Origin: Roseateles sp.
GTDB lineage: Bacteria; Pseudomonadota; Gammaproteobacteria; Burkholderiales; Burkholderiaceae_C
Length of the DNA: 64,000 bases
NCBI RefSeq assembly: GCF_019237615.1
Contig: NZ_JAFAGT010000096.1
Span: 1-64,000, forward strand
Reading direction: 5' to 3'
Shown: one piece after another, positions 40,997-48,856 of the stretch
Numbering within the stretch: position 1 is the first letter of the stretch
Layout of the letters: each line of letters opens with the position of its first letter
The notes under the pieces: model-generated
Told to the model about the DNA's origin: nothing
The model's input: the letters and a program-made list of their open reading frames with translations, nothing else
Databases searched by the model: none
Made by a program: the position numbers and the translations under genes

Positions 40997-42400
40997 TCAG
41001 GGCAGCTTGCCCAGCTCCGCCAGCAGCCTGGCACGCGCCGCCGCATCGCCGACGGCTTCCGCCAGGCGCTCGAAGAACAGGGCCCGGCTGTCCGTGCCGG
41101 CCGCGGCGCGCCTGACAAGCACCTTGGCGATGGGCCCGACCTGCTGAGCCAGCAGGGCCTGGGCCAGCTCCATGACGGCATCGCTCAGCGGCCCGCCCGC
41201 CGGCGCTGCGCCGGCCATGCTTGCCTTGGCGCCGCTGGTGACGAGGCTGGCCTGGCCGAGGAAGGCGTCGCGGGCGCGCGGGTCCGTGACCTGCTCGGCG
41301 AGCCGGCTGTAGAGCTCGCCGAGGTCCCGGCATTCCCGCGCGGCGCGGCGCACGAGGACGCCGGCCAGCGGGCCCACATGGCGGGCCAGCGACTGCTCGG
41401 CCTGGGTGAGCTGGGCCCGGTCCCAATGCGTGAGCGGCGCCGTGGTGCCGGAGGCGCCGGCCGGGCCGGTGGATGGCGGAGCCATGGTGGGCGGCGACAG
41501 CGGCGGCCGCGCCGGGCGCGGCGGGGCCATCATGACGGTCCGCTCCCAGCTGCTGTCGTCGATGCGCTGGCCTACGCCGGCGATCAGCGCCTGCTTGAAG
41601 TCCTCCGCGCTCGCGAAGCGGTCCTCCGGGCGCTTGGCCAGCGCGCGGCCGACGACGGCGTCGAACCAGCCGGGGCGCCCGCCGCCCTCGACGCTCGACG
41701 GCGGCTCGGGCATCTCGTTGACGATCTTGTACATCAGCGCCTCGGTCGTGCCGGCGAACGGCGCGCGGCCGGTGAGCAGTTGGTAGAGCACGACGCCGGC
41801 GCCGTAGATGTCGACGCGCCGGTCCATGGGCTTGCCGAGGAACTGCTCGGGCGCCATGTGGCTGGGCGTGCCCACCATGTACTGCGTCTGCGTGAGGCTC
41901 TGCGACTCGATGCGGGCAATGCCGAAGTCGGCCACCTTGAGCCGCCCGGACATCGTCATGATGATGTTGGCCGGCTTGACGTCGCGGTGCCAGACGCCCT
42001 TGTCGTGCGCATGGCCGAGGGCGTCGAGCAGCTGGCTCATGATGCCGGGGATGTCGGTGTCGGTGAAGCGGACCTTGGCGCTCAGATAGCTGGCCAGCGA
42101 GCGCCCCTCGACGAACTCCATCGCGATGTAGGCGACCTGCTGGTCGTGGCCGAAGTCGTAGACGGCGACGATGCCCGGGTGGCCCAGCCTGCCGGCGGCC
42201 TGGGCCTCGTTGCGAAAGCGCGAGGCCGGAGCACCGGGGCTGCCGTCGTCGTCCAGGCCGGCGCGTATGGTCTTGAGCGCGACGGTGCGCTGGATGTCGG
42301 GGTCGAAGCCCTTGTAGACGATGCCCATCGCGCCTTCACCGAGCACCTCGGTGACGCGGTACTTGCCGAGCTGCCGTGGGTGCCGGGCCGGATCAGGCAT
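40997..42400 (-). CDS. Soluble Ser/Thr protein kinase with duplicated C-terminal domain
   Basis: A 467-residue Hanks-type kinase without membrane segment. Kinase domain about 12-280: GEGAMGIVYKG (P-loop), Lys43 in VALKTI, catalytic VWHRDVKPANI (Asp140), DFG at 158-160, and MAPEQF. A proline-rich linker (about 290-330) precedes two similar helical units: LARHVGPLAGVLVRRAARE (about 335-385) and LLAQQVGPIAKVLVRRAAAG (about 412-463), a tandem duplication of a short module seen at the C terminus of some bacterial kinases and cyclases. The kinase gene overlaps by eight bases the end of the upstream DUF3365/HAMP sensor gene, so the two are expressed together and the sensor may control the kinase. 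Confidence 0.92.
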   Translation of the reverse strand: MPDPARHPRQLGKYRVTEVLGEGAMGIVYKGFDPDIQRTVALKTIRAGLDDDGSPGAPASRFRNEAQAAGRLGHPGIVAVYDFGHDQQVAYIAMEFVEGRSLASYLSAKVRFTDTDIPGIMSQLLDALGHAHDKGVWHRDVKPANIIMTMSGRLKVADFGIARIESQSLTQTQYMVGTPSHMAPEQFLGKPMDRRVDIYGAGVVLYQLLTGRAPFAGTTEALMYKIVNEMPEPPSSVEGGGRPGWFDAVVGRALAKRPEDRFASAEDFKQALIAGVGQRIDDSSWERTVMMAPPRPARPPLSPPTMAPPSTGPAGASGTTAPLTHWDRAQLTQAEQSLARHVGPLAGVLVRRAARECRDLGELYSRLAEQVTDPRARDAFLGQASLVTSGAKASMAGAAPAGGPLSDAVMELAQALLAQQVGPIAKVLVRRAAAGTDSRALFFERLAEAVGDAAARARLLAELGKLP

Positions 42401-43265
42401 CGAGCAGCTTCATGGCCTGGACCACGCTGGCGCGCATGCGCGAGAACGAGTCCGACAGCGTGGCGATCTCGTCACGGCCGGAGGCCTTGAACTCGGGCGC
42501 GTCCAGGTCGCCCTGGCTGACGCGGTCGGCCAGCGCCGACAGGCGCGTGACGGGGCGCACGACCAGCAGCCAGATCATCAGGTTCAGCACGATGCCCACG
42601 GCGACGAACACGCCCACCAGCGACGTGATGAAGACCTTGAAGGTCTGGTCGGCGCGCTGCAGCGGCACGCCCAGCGGCACGGACACGACCTGCGCGCCGA
42701 TGACTTCGTTGAGGTTCCAGCCGAAGCCGTTGGCGGGCCCGTACTTGGCCACCATGGTGGCCGGCGCGGCCTCCACGCTGCTGTGGCAGGCAAGGCACGC
42801 GGGGTCGGTGATGCGCAGCGGGCGCGCGATGAAGAGCGACGGGCCGGCTGGCGTGTCGCGGGTGCCGACGGTCTCCTTCAGGTCGGCGGAGGAGCGGAAC
42901 TGGCCGACGATATCCACCTCCCAGCTCGTCGCGCGGTCGCGCGGGTTGGTGGGGTTCAGCGCCGCTTCCTTGTAGGCGAACTCGGGGTGGTTGGCCAGCA
43001 GCGTGCCCAGCACCTCGGTGGCCGAATAGCTGGGCACCGTCTGCGGCAGGAACTCGGTGGCCATCTGCGCCGCCAGCAGCGGCTTGATCTGCGTGTTGGT
43101 GTAGTTGCGCACGGCCAGCGCCTTCTCCATCAGCATGCGCGCGCTCTCGACGACCTCCTGCTGGGCGTTGTGCTGCAGCAGGTTGCGCGCGATGTAGCCG
43201 CTCAGGGCGATGCCCAGGCCCATCACGACCAGGTAGACGAGATTGAATTTGGCGAGCAGTTTCAT
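42393..43265 (-). CDS. DUF3365/Tll0287-like heme sensor with HAMP domain
   Basis: A 290-residue membrane sensor. N-terminal helix (about 6-28, FNLVYLVVMGLGIALSGYIA), a periplasmic DUF3365 domain (about 35-205) with a c-type heme motif CLACH at 157-161 (ligands Cys157, Cys160, His161), a second helix (212-236), and a HAMP domain (about 237-290: VVRPVTRLSALADRVSQGDL). It ends right after HAMP with no kinase or methyl-accepting domain. The periplasmic heme should sense redox state or a gas. The eight-base overlap with the Ser/Thr kinase gene suggests that the kinase is the missing output. The upstream open frame to 43856 is spurious. Confidence 0.9.
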   Translation of the reverse strand: MKLLAKFNLVYLVVMGLGIALSGYIARNLLQHNAQQEVVESARMLMEKALAVRNYTNTQIKPLLAAQMATEFLPQTVPSYSATEVLGTLLANHPEFAYKEAALNPTNPRDRATSWEVDIVGQFRSSADLKETVGTRDTPAGPSLFIARPLRITDPACLACHSSVEAAPATMVAKYGPANGFGWNLNEVIGAQVVSVPLGVPLQRADQTFKVFITSLVGVFVAVGIVLNLMIWLLVVRPVTRLSALADRVSQGDLDAPEFKASGRDEIATLSDSFSRMRASVVQAMKLLDA

Positions 43266-43348
43266 GGCGGCCTCTGGCGGAGGTCGGCAATGGTAGTGCG
43301 CCGGCGGGCGGCGGCGCGCTGCCCTGCCCGGCATGCACGGGATCGCCT

Positions 43349-44245
43349 TCAGCGCGGCGCGCTGGCGGCGGGCTGCACCGCCCTGGGCTGCGTGACGGTC
43401 ACATGCGACTTGCCGCGCACCGAGGTGTAGGCCGAGCGTTCGGCAAGGTCCAGCAGCCTGCCCGTCATCACCCGCAGCGGGATCTGGTCGCCCACGTCGA
43501 TGGCCGCGCTTCTCGGGTCGGCGTACTTCACGTTGTCGAGCTGTCGTTTGCGCGCCAGCACTTCCAGCGTGCGTGCATCCAGCGTGACGCGCTGGAAGTA
43601 CATATAGGCCGCGATGTAGGTGTAGGAGCGGCCGACTTCGCCCGTGTTGGGGTCGACCGTCCTGTAGTCCGAGCCGTTCGCCGGGTCGGTGTCGGGCGCC
43701 ACGCCGTCGATGGCGTCGGTGTCTTCGTCCCACTGCAGGGAGACTTCCCCCTTGGCAAGGGGCTGCACATAGAAGCCCGCGCCCGACAGCTTGCGGCCCA
43801 GGCCCCCGACGCTCTCGAAGAAATAGCTGGGCAGGATGGCTTCGATGCGGTCCCATTCGGCGCGGGCCGGCAGCGATCTCAGATGCTCCCTGAGCGCTGC
43901 CAGCATGATGGACTCGCGCTCCTTGCCGTAGGCGCCGGCCAGCTGCTGCCGGACCTCGGCCGGCGTCGTCCAGGCCAGCAGCACGCGCTTTGCCCGAGGC
44001 TCCTCCTCTTCGAAGGCCTGATCCAGCCCTTTCAGGACCGCCATGTTCAGGGCCTGGCTGTTGACCGAGAGGCTCTTGCGGCTGAAGGGTTCGAGGTGGC
44101 TGCCGGTCCGCTCCCGCTGGCGGACGATGTCCACCTGATCACCGACGGCCGCGAGCAGGGCGACGGTGGGTGGCTTCGCCGGGGGCTGCGCCCAGGCGCC
44201 GATGCCGACGATTGCCGCGACCAGGGGACAGGCCAGTTTCTTCAA
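43349..44245 (-). CDS. Exported hypothetical protein
   Basis: A 298-residue protein with signal peptide MKKLACPLVAAIVGIGAWA. The mature part mixes helices (VLKGLDQAFEEEEPRAKRVLLAW, LAALREHLRSLPARAEWDR) and beta segments; no repeats or metal motifs. The start is a TTG at 44245 preceded by AAAGG at good spacing; no ATG exists in the needed place. It lies upstream of the heme sensor and kinase on the same strand, 83 bases away, so it may be part of their operon. A hairpin separates it from the ketoacyl-synthase operon. I do not recognise the family and give no function. Confidence 0.7.
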   Translation of the reverse strand: MKKLACPLVAAIVGIGAWAQPPAKPPTVALLAAVGDQVDIVRQRERTGSHLEPFSRKSLSVNSQALNMAVLKGLDQAFEEEEPRAKRVLLAWTTPAEVRQQLAGAYGKERESIMLAALREHLRSLPARAEWDRIEAILPSYFFESVGGLGRKLSGAGFYVQPLAKGEVSLQWDEDTDAIDGVAPDTDPANGSDYRTVDPNTGEVGRSYTYIAAYMYFQRVTLDARTLEVLARKRQLDNVKYADPRSAAIDVGDQIPLRVMTGRLLDLAERSAYTSVRGKSHVTVTQPRAVQPAASAPR

Positions 44246-44309
44246 GATCGGACCTTTGCAGCGAGGACCAGACTCACCGATGCCGAAGAATTATGTGGCA
44301 CCGGCAAGT

Positions 44310-44352
44310 GCGCGACGTCCGGCGCGGCGCCATGCCACGCCGGACGTCGCGC
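44310..44352 (-). terminator. Strong hairpin at end of the KS operon
   Basis: Perfect 15-base stem GCGCGACGTCCGGCG / CGCCGGACGTCGCGC with a 13-base loop, 18 bases beyond the ketoacyl-synthase stop. It lacks a T tract; a role as terminator or 3' stabiliser is inferred. Confidence 0.65.
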
Positions 44353-44370
44353 CGCTGCGGCGCGAGGAGC

Positions 44371-45594
44371 TCAGTCCGGGGCGCGGACGATCAGCGTGGC
44401 GTTGCTGCCGCCGAAGGCGAAGGAGTTGGACATCGCCGCGCGCAGCGACGTGGCGCGTGCCTCGCCGGTGATGATGTCGGCCTGCTCGGTCAGCGCACTG
44501 GTGCGCACATGGGCGCTGGGCGGCAGCAGCTCGCGGCGCAGCGCCTGCACGGTGGCCACGAGCTCCAGCGCGCCGCCGGCGCCGATCAGGTGGCCGTGCA
44601 AGGCCTTGGTGGCCGACACCGGCACGGCGCGCCGCCCGAAGACGGCCGTGATGGACTCCGCCTCGACGGCATCGCCTACCTCGGTGGCCGTGCCATGGGC
44701 GTTGATGTAGCCGATGTCGGCCGGCTGCAGGCCGGCGTCGCGCAGCGCGGCGCCCATCGCGCGCACCTGGCCGGCCGCGTCGGGTCGCGACAGGTGCACC
44801 GCGTCGACGCTGTGCCCGTAGCCGGCCAGCACGGCCAGCGGCGTGGCGCCGCGCGCGCGGGCATGGGCCTCGGTCTCGAGGACGAGGGCCGCGGCGCCCT
44901 CGCCGAGCACCAGGCCCTTGCGCGCGTCGTCGAAGGGGCGGCAGCTCTGCCCGGGCGCCTCGGCGTCCAGCGGCGCCATGACGCCCATGGCCTGCCAGCT
45001 CAAAGCGCTGCCGACATGCAGCATGGCCTCGGAGCCGCCGACCAGGGCCACGTCGGCGCGGCCATTGCGCAGCAGCCACAGCGCCTCGCCTATGGCCTGG
45101 GCCGAGGACGCGCAGGCGTTGGACACGGCGAGCTGGGCTGCGCGCAGCTGGTGGCGCATGGCGAGGTGGGAGGCGGCCGAGTTGGCCATCACGCGCACCA
45201 CGGTATAGGGATGCACGCGCGGCGGACGGCCCGTGAACACCTGCTGGTAGGAGGCCTCCATGGAGACCGAGCCACCCAGGCCCGTGCCCCAGGCCACCGC
45301 GGCGCGGTCCGGCTCGGGTGCCGTCGCCGGCAGTCCGGCCTGGGCCCAGGCCTCGGCGGCGGCCTCAAGCGCCAGCAGGCTGTGGCGGTCGTAGAGATTG
45401 CGCTGGGCCGGCGGCAGGCCGGGCGCCAGCGGCGTCGTGACGGCGGCGGCGGCGAAGGGCCTGAGGGCATGCTCCTCGCTGCCGGGCTGGGCCGTGACGC
45501 CGGAGCGGCCGGCCAGCAGCGCATCGGCCAGCACGTCGGCGCCGGCGCCAAGCGCGCTGATGGAGCCCAGGCCCGTGATCCAGACCTGGGTCAT
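44371..45594 (-). CDS. Beta-ketoacyl-ACP synthase (FabF-like)
   Basis: A 407-residue thiolase-fold condensing enzyme. The active-site cysteine is Cys161 in VSNACASSAQAIGEAL; the two histidines are His300 in INAHGTATEVGD and His335 in KALHGHLIGAGG, giving the full Cys-His-His triad of elongating synthases. It extends acyl chains on an acyl carrier protein. It is the last gene of a three-gene operon with an ACP (one-base TGATG overlap) and an alpha/beta hydrolase. No FabG or FabZ is nearby, so it must work with reductases from elsewhere or perform a single condensation. Primary FabF is usually in the fab cluster; this is an accessory copy. Confidence 0.9.
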   Translation of the reverse strand: MTQVWITGLGSISALGAGADVLADALLAGRSGVTAQPGSEEHALRPFAAAAVTTPLAPGLPPAQRNLYDRHSLLALEAAAEAWAQAGLPATAPEPDRAAVAWGTGLGGSVSMEASYQQVFTGRPPRVHPYTVVRVMANSAASHLAMRHQLRAAQLAVSNACASSAQAIGEALWLLRNGRADVALVGGSEAMLHVGSALSWQAMGVMAPLDAEAPGQSCRPFDDARKGLVLGEGAAALVLETEAHARARGATPLAVLAGYGHSVDAVHLSRPDAAGQVRAMGAALRDAGLQPADIGYINAHGTATEVGDAVEAESITAVFGRRAVPVSATKALHGHLIGAGGALELVATVQALRRELLPPSAHVRTSALTEQADIITGEARATSLRAAMSNSFAFGGSNATLIVRAPD

Positions 45595-45860
45595 CAGGCG
45601 GCCGTGGCGAGCGGCTGGGCCTTGGCGGCGAGCAGTTCGTCGACGAGGGCTGCCAGGCCGGTCAGCGTGGGGTTCTGCAGCGCGCGGTCGTGTTCGATGC
45701 TGACGTGGAAATGGTCCTCGACGGTGAACATGAAGTCCACCAGGCCGAGCGAGTCCAGGCCCAGTTCGGCGAAGGGTGTCTCGACCTTGCCGTCCAGCGC
45801 CTCGGCGCCGAGTTCGCGCTGGGCGAGGATGCAGAGTTCTTCAAGCGTGCTGTGCGACAT
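45594..45860 (-). CDS. Acyl carrier protein
   Basis: An 88-residue carrier protein. Ser37 in ELGLDSLGLVDFMF is the phosphopantetheine attachment site. The helix II region EDHFHVSIEHDRALQNP is typical of type II carrier proteins but diverges from housekeeping AcpP, which has a more acidic helix. The start overlaps the end of the hydrolase gene by 20 bases and its stop overlaps the start of the ketoacyl-synthase gene. It should therefore serve this small operon specifically. Confidence 0.92.
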   Translation of the reverse strand: MSHSTLEELCILAQRELGAEALDGKVETPFAELGLDSLGLVDFMFTVEDHFHVSIEHDRALQNPTLTGLAALVDELLAAKAQPLATAA

Positions 45861-46683
45861 GGCAGGTTCCGGAAGTGATGGGGGCGAGAAGAGCCAGCGG
45901 ATGCTGGTTCAGCAGGAAGTCGCGCACCGTGCGGGCGACGGCGGTGCGCTCATTGTCCAGGGTCAGCATGTGATAGCTGTCGTGGAACCAGTGCACCTCG
46001 GGCTTGGCGCCGAGGCGGCTCTGCAGCTCGCGCACGCTGCGCGGGCCGGCCACGTCGTCCTCGCTGGCGTGTAGCACGACGGCCGGCGCGACCAGCCTGG
46101 TGAGCCGGCCGCGGACATGGCGGATCAGCCGCGAGGCCTCGTACAGCGACGCGGCGGACAGCCGCGCGGCGCCGACGGCCGAGACATGGTTCGAGGCCAT
46201 CGCCTGCTCGACCCAGGCGCGCAGGCGCTCGTTCTTCAGGCCGAAGGGTGCCGTTTCCTTGAAGCTCATGCGGCGGCGCAGGCCGGGCAGGTAGGCCAGC
46301 GGCAGCAGGCGCCGCCAGGGCGAGACGTTCCAGCCGTCGAAATGCAGCGTCGTCGAGATCAGCACCAGGGCCGCGGCCGGCCGGCGCGCAGCCAGGGCCA
46401 GGGCCAGCACGGCGCCCATGCACAGGCCGCCGACGGCGACGCGGCCATGCTCGGCCGCCAACCTGTCGAACTGTGCCTCGGCCTCCGCCAGCCAATGCTC
46501 GAAGGGCGGCACCGGCAATTGCTCGCCGGTGGCGTTGCTGACGCCGTACCCGGCCATGGCGGGCACCTCGACGGCGTAGCCGACCTCGCGCAGCGTCTTG
46601 GCCACCGGGGCCAGTTCCAGGGGATTGGCGCACAGGCCATGAAACAGCAGCACCGCGGGCCGGCGTTCGATGGAAGAATTCAT
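45841..46683 (-). CDS. Alpha/beta hydrolase with cysteine nucleophile elbow
   Basis: A 280-residue alpha/beta hydrolase resembling Est30-type carboxylesterases: oxyanion segment LLFHGLCANPLEL, catalytic acid region HASEDDVAG, and catalytic histidine in SYHMLTLDNE. The nucleophile elbow reads GGLCMG: Cys88 replaces the usual serine in G-x-S-x-G. Cysteine at this place is known from dienelactone hydrolases, PHA synthases and some thioesterases. With an ACP and a ketoacyl synthase in the same operon, an acyl-thioester substrate and a release or transfer reaction are plausible. Start at 46683; the longer frame to 46770 has no hydrophobic or conserved extension. It is divergent from a two-component system. 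Confidence 0.85.
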   Translation of the reverse strand: MNSSIERRPAVLLFHGLCANPLELAPVAKTLREVGYAVEVPAMAGYGVSNATGEQLPVPPFEHWLAEAEAQFDRLAAEHGRVAVGGLCMGAVLALALAARRPAAALVLISTTLHFDGWNVSPWRRLLPLAYLPGLRRRMSFKETAPFGLKNERLRAWVEQAMASNHVSAVGAARLSAASLYEASRLIRHVRGRLTRLVAPAVVLHASEDDVAGPRSVRELQSRLGAKPEVHWFHDSYHMLTLDNERTAVARTVRDFLLNQHPLALLAPITSGTCHVAQHA

Positions 46684-46756
46684 GGCCGGCAGTGTCCGAA
46701 GCGCCGCCGTCACGGTCTTGACACCTGCCTTGCCGCGAGCTTTCCTGACGTGACAG

Positions 46757-46776
46757 CCCGGCGTCAGCACGCCGGG
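46757..46776. promoter_or_regulatory. Inverted repeat in divergent promoter region
   Basis: CCCGGCG-TCAGCA-CGCCGGG lies between the hydrolase operon (start 46683) and the response regulator (start 46803). It may be a binding site for the regulator or a leader hairpin; no direct repeats of OmpR type stand out. Confidence 0.35.
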
Positions 46777-46802
46777 CGCTCTGGGGCCATACTTAGATCA
46801 CC

Positions 46803-47471
46803 ATGCGCATCTTGCTCGTCGAAGACGACGAACATCTCGTCGAAACCACCGCCCGCGCGCTGCGATCCCAGGGTTGGGTCGTGGACTGCACCGCCCGTGG
46901 CGAGCCCGTGCCGCGTTCGCTGCGGGAGGATGCCTATGACATCCTCATCCTCGATATCGGCCTGGCCGGCATCGACGGCTTCGAGACGCTGCGCCGTGTG
47001 CGCAGCGAGGGCATCACCGTGCCGGTGCTGATCCTGACCGCCCGCGACGCCGTCGAGGACCGCGTGCGCGGCCTGGAGGGCGGTGCGGACGACTACCTCG
47101 TCAAGCCCTTCGCGCTGACCGAACTCGTCGCCCGTGCCCGCGCGCTGGTGCGCCGTAGCCAGGCGCGCACCAGCAACCAGCTGCAGCTGGCCCGCCTGCG
47201 CATCGACCAGGAGGCGCGCCGCGCCTACATCGAGGACGAGCCGCTGGCCCTGTCCGCGCGCGAGTGGGACGTGCTGGGCTTCCTGATGGCGCGGGCTGGC
47301 AAGGTCGTGCCCAAGGAGCACATCGCGCTGGCCAGCAATGCCTGGGACCAGGGCGTCAGCGACAACGCCATCGAGGTCTGCCTCTCGCGCCTGCGCGCCA
47401 AGATCGAGCCGGGTGGCGTGCAGCTGCGCACCGTGCGCGGCCTGGGCTATCTGCTCGAGGAAATTGCCTGA
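46803..47471 (+). CDS. OmpR-family response regulator (QseB/TctD-like)
   Basis: A 222-residue regulator. Receiver about 1-115: LLVEDDEHLVETTARAL, phospho-acceptor in ILILDIGLAGIDGFE, LTARDAVEDRVRGL and DYLVKPFALTELVARA. Winged helix about 125-222: LSAREWDVLGFLMARAG, VSDNAIEVCLSRLRAKI and VRGLGYLLEE. It pairs with the kinase directly downstream (3 bases). The operon is divergent from the hydrolase-ACP-KS operon, which could be its target; this is inferred from position. ATG at 46803. Confidence 0.92.
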   Translation: MRILLVEDDEHLVETTARALRSQGWVVDCTARGEPVPRSLREDAYDILILDIGLAGIDGFETLRRVRSEGITVPVLILTARDAVEDRVRGLEGGADDYLVKPFALTELVARARALVRRSQARTSNQLQLARLRIDQEARRAYIEDEPLALSAREWDVLGFLMARAGKVVPKEHIALASNAWDQGVSDNAIEVCLSRLRAKIEPGGVQLRTVRGLGYLLEEIA

Positions 47472-47473
47472 AA

Positions 47474-48850
47474 TTGGCCGCGGGCTCGCGTTCCAGCCTG
47501 CAGCGGCGGCTCTTCGGTTGGCTGATGCTGCCCTTGCTGGTGGCGTTGCCGCTGCTGGGCATGGCGCTGTACGAACAGGTGCAGCACACCGCGCAGACCT
47601 GGCTGGATGAAGGGCTGGAAGACACGGCGCTGACGCTGGCCGGCCAGATCGACCTGCGCAGCGGCGAGCCGCGCATCGACATCAGCGCCACCATGGACCG
47701 CGCGCTGCGCTTCGACCGCCAGGACGACGTCTTCTATCTCGTGCTGGCGCCCAGCGGCGAGGTCATACAGGGCGATGCCGGCCTGGCCGAGGTGCAGCCG
47801 CTGACTCCCACGCAGGAGGCCGGAAGGGCCTACTACGGCGACGTCAGGCTGCGCGACCGCGAGCTGCGCCTGGTGCAGCTGGGGCGCGACTGCGGCATCG
47901 GTGCCTGCCAGGTGCTGGTGGCCGAGACCCTGCACAAGCGCGATGCGCTGCAGCAGGAGATCACCAGCCTCGTCGCGCTCACCGGCGTGGGCCTGGTGGT
48001 GCTGCTGGCCCTGGCCAGCTGGTGGGCGATTCGCCAGGGCCTGCGGCCGCTGACCGGCCTGAGCGCCGAGCTGGAGCATCGAGACCTGCACCGCCTCACG
48101 CCGCTGGAGGCACCGCTGCCGCGCGAGCTCGTGCCGCTGCAGGCCGCCTTCAACCGCCTGTTCGAGCGCCTGGCCCGCGCCGCCGGCGCGCAGCGCGAGT
48201 TCCTCGCCGACGCGGCCCACCAGCTGCGCACGCCGCTGACCTCGCTGCAGACCGAGATCGAGCTGGCCATGCTGGAGCCGCACGACCAGCGCGTGGACCC
48301 GATGCTGGAGCGACTGCGCCAGCGCGTCATGCGCAGCGCGCGCCTGGCCCAGCAGCTGCTGTCGCTGGCGCGGGCCGAGGACCGCACCGTCAACGTCGGG
48401 CATGCGCTGGACCTGCGCGACGTCGCGACCGAGAGCGGCCAGGACTGGGCCCACCGCACGCTGCCCAGCGACGTGGACCTGGGCTTCGAGCTGGAGGAGG
48501 CGCCGGCCCTGGGCCACGCCTTCCTGCTGCGCGAGGCGCTGGAAAACCTCATCCACAACGCCGTCAGCTATGCCGGCCCCGGCGCTCGCATCACGGTGCG
48601 CTGCGGCAGCGGGCTGGAGGGCCCGTGGCTGGAGGTGGAGGACAACGGCCCCGGCATTCCGGCTGCGGAACGCCCGGCGGCCATGCAGCGCTTCAGGCGC
48701 GGCAGCAGCGCCAGCGGCTCCGGCAGCGGCTTGGGCCTGGCCATCGCGGCGGACATCGCCATCCGCCACGGCGGCCTGCTGGAGCTTCTGGACGCCAACG
48801 TCGGCCAGGGCCTGAGGGCGCGGATCAGCCTGCCGCCGCTGCGCTCCTGA
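47474..48850 (+). CDS. Sensor histidine kinase (QseC/TctE-like)
   Basis: A kinase of about 458 residues. First membrane helix LFGWLMLPLLVALPLLGMALY, a periplasmic domain of about 130 residues (2CSK_N-like, with QAGRAYYGDVRL-type segments), second helix (VALTGVGLVVLLALASWWAI), HAMP-like region, HisKA with FLADAAHQLRTPLTSLQTEIE, and HATPase with ALENLIHNAVSYAG and GSGLGLAIAADIA. No ATG is available near the regulator stop; TTG at 47474 or CTG at 47468 after the GAGGAA site are the candidates, and I chose TTG. Two cysteines in DCGIGAC in the periplasmic part might form a disulfide. Confidence 0.88.
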   Translation: MAAGSRSSLQRRLFGWLMLPLLVALPLLGMALYEQVQHTAQTWLDEGLEDTALTLAGQIDLRSGEPRIDISATMDRALRFDRQDDVFYLVLAPSGEVIQGDAGLAEVQPLTPTQEAGRAYYGDVRLRDRELRLVQLGRDCGIGACQVLVAETLHKRDALQQEITSLVALTGVGLVVLLALASWWAIRQGLRPLTGLSAELEHRDLHRLTPLEAPLPRELVPLQAAFNRLFERLARAAGAQREFLADAAHQLRTPLTSLQTEIELAMLEPHDQRVDPMLERLRQRVMRSARLAQQLLSLARAEDRTVNVGHALDLRDVATESGQDWAHRTLPSDVDLGFELEEAPALGHAFLLREALENLIHNAVSYAGPGARITVRCGSGLEGPWLEVEDNGPGIPAAERPAAMQRFRRGSSASGSGSGLGLAIAADIAIRHGGLLELLDANVGQGLRARISLPPLRS

Positions 48851-48856
48851 ACGGCC

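Noticed and set aside
44170..46074. 634-residue open frame on the plus strand
   Set aside because: Covers the KS and ACP genes in antisense; no ribosome site or domain.
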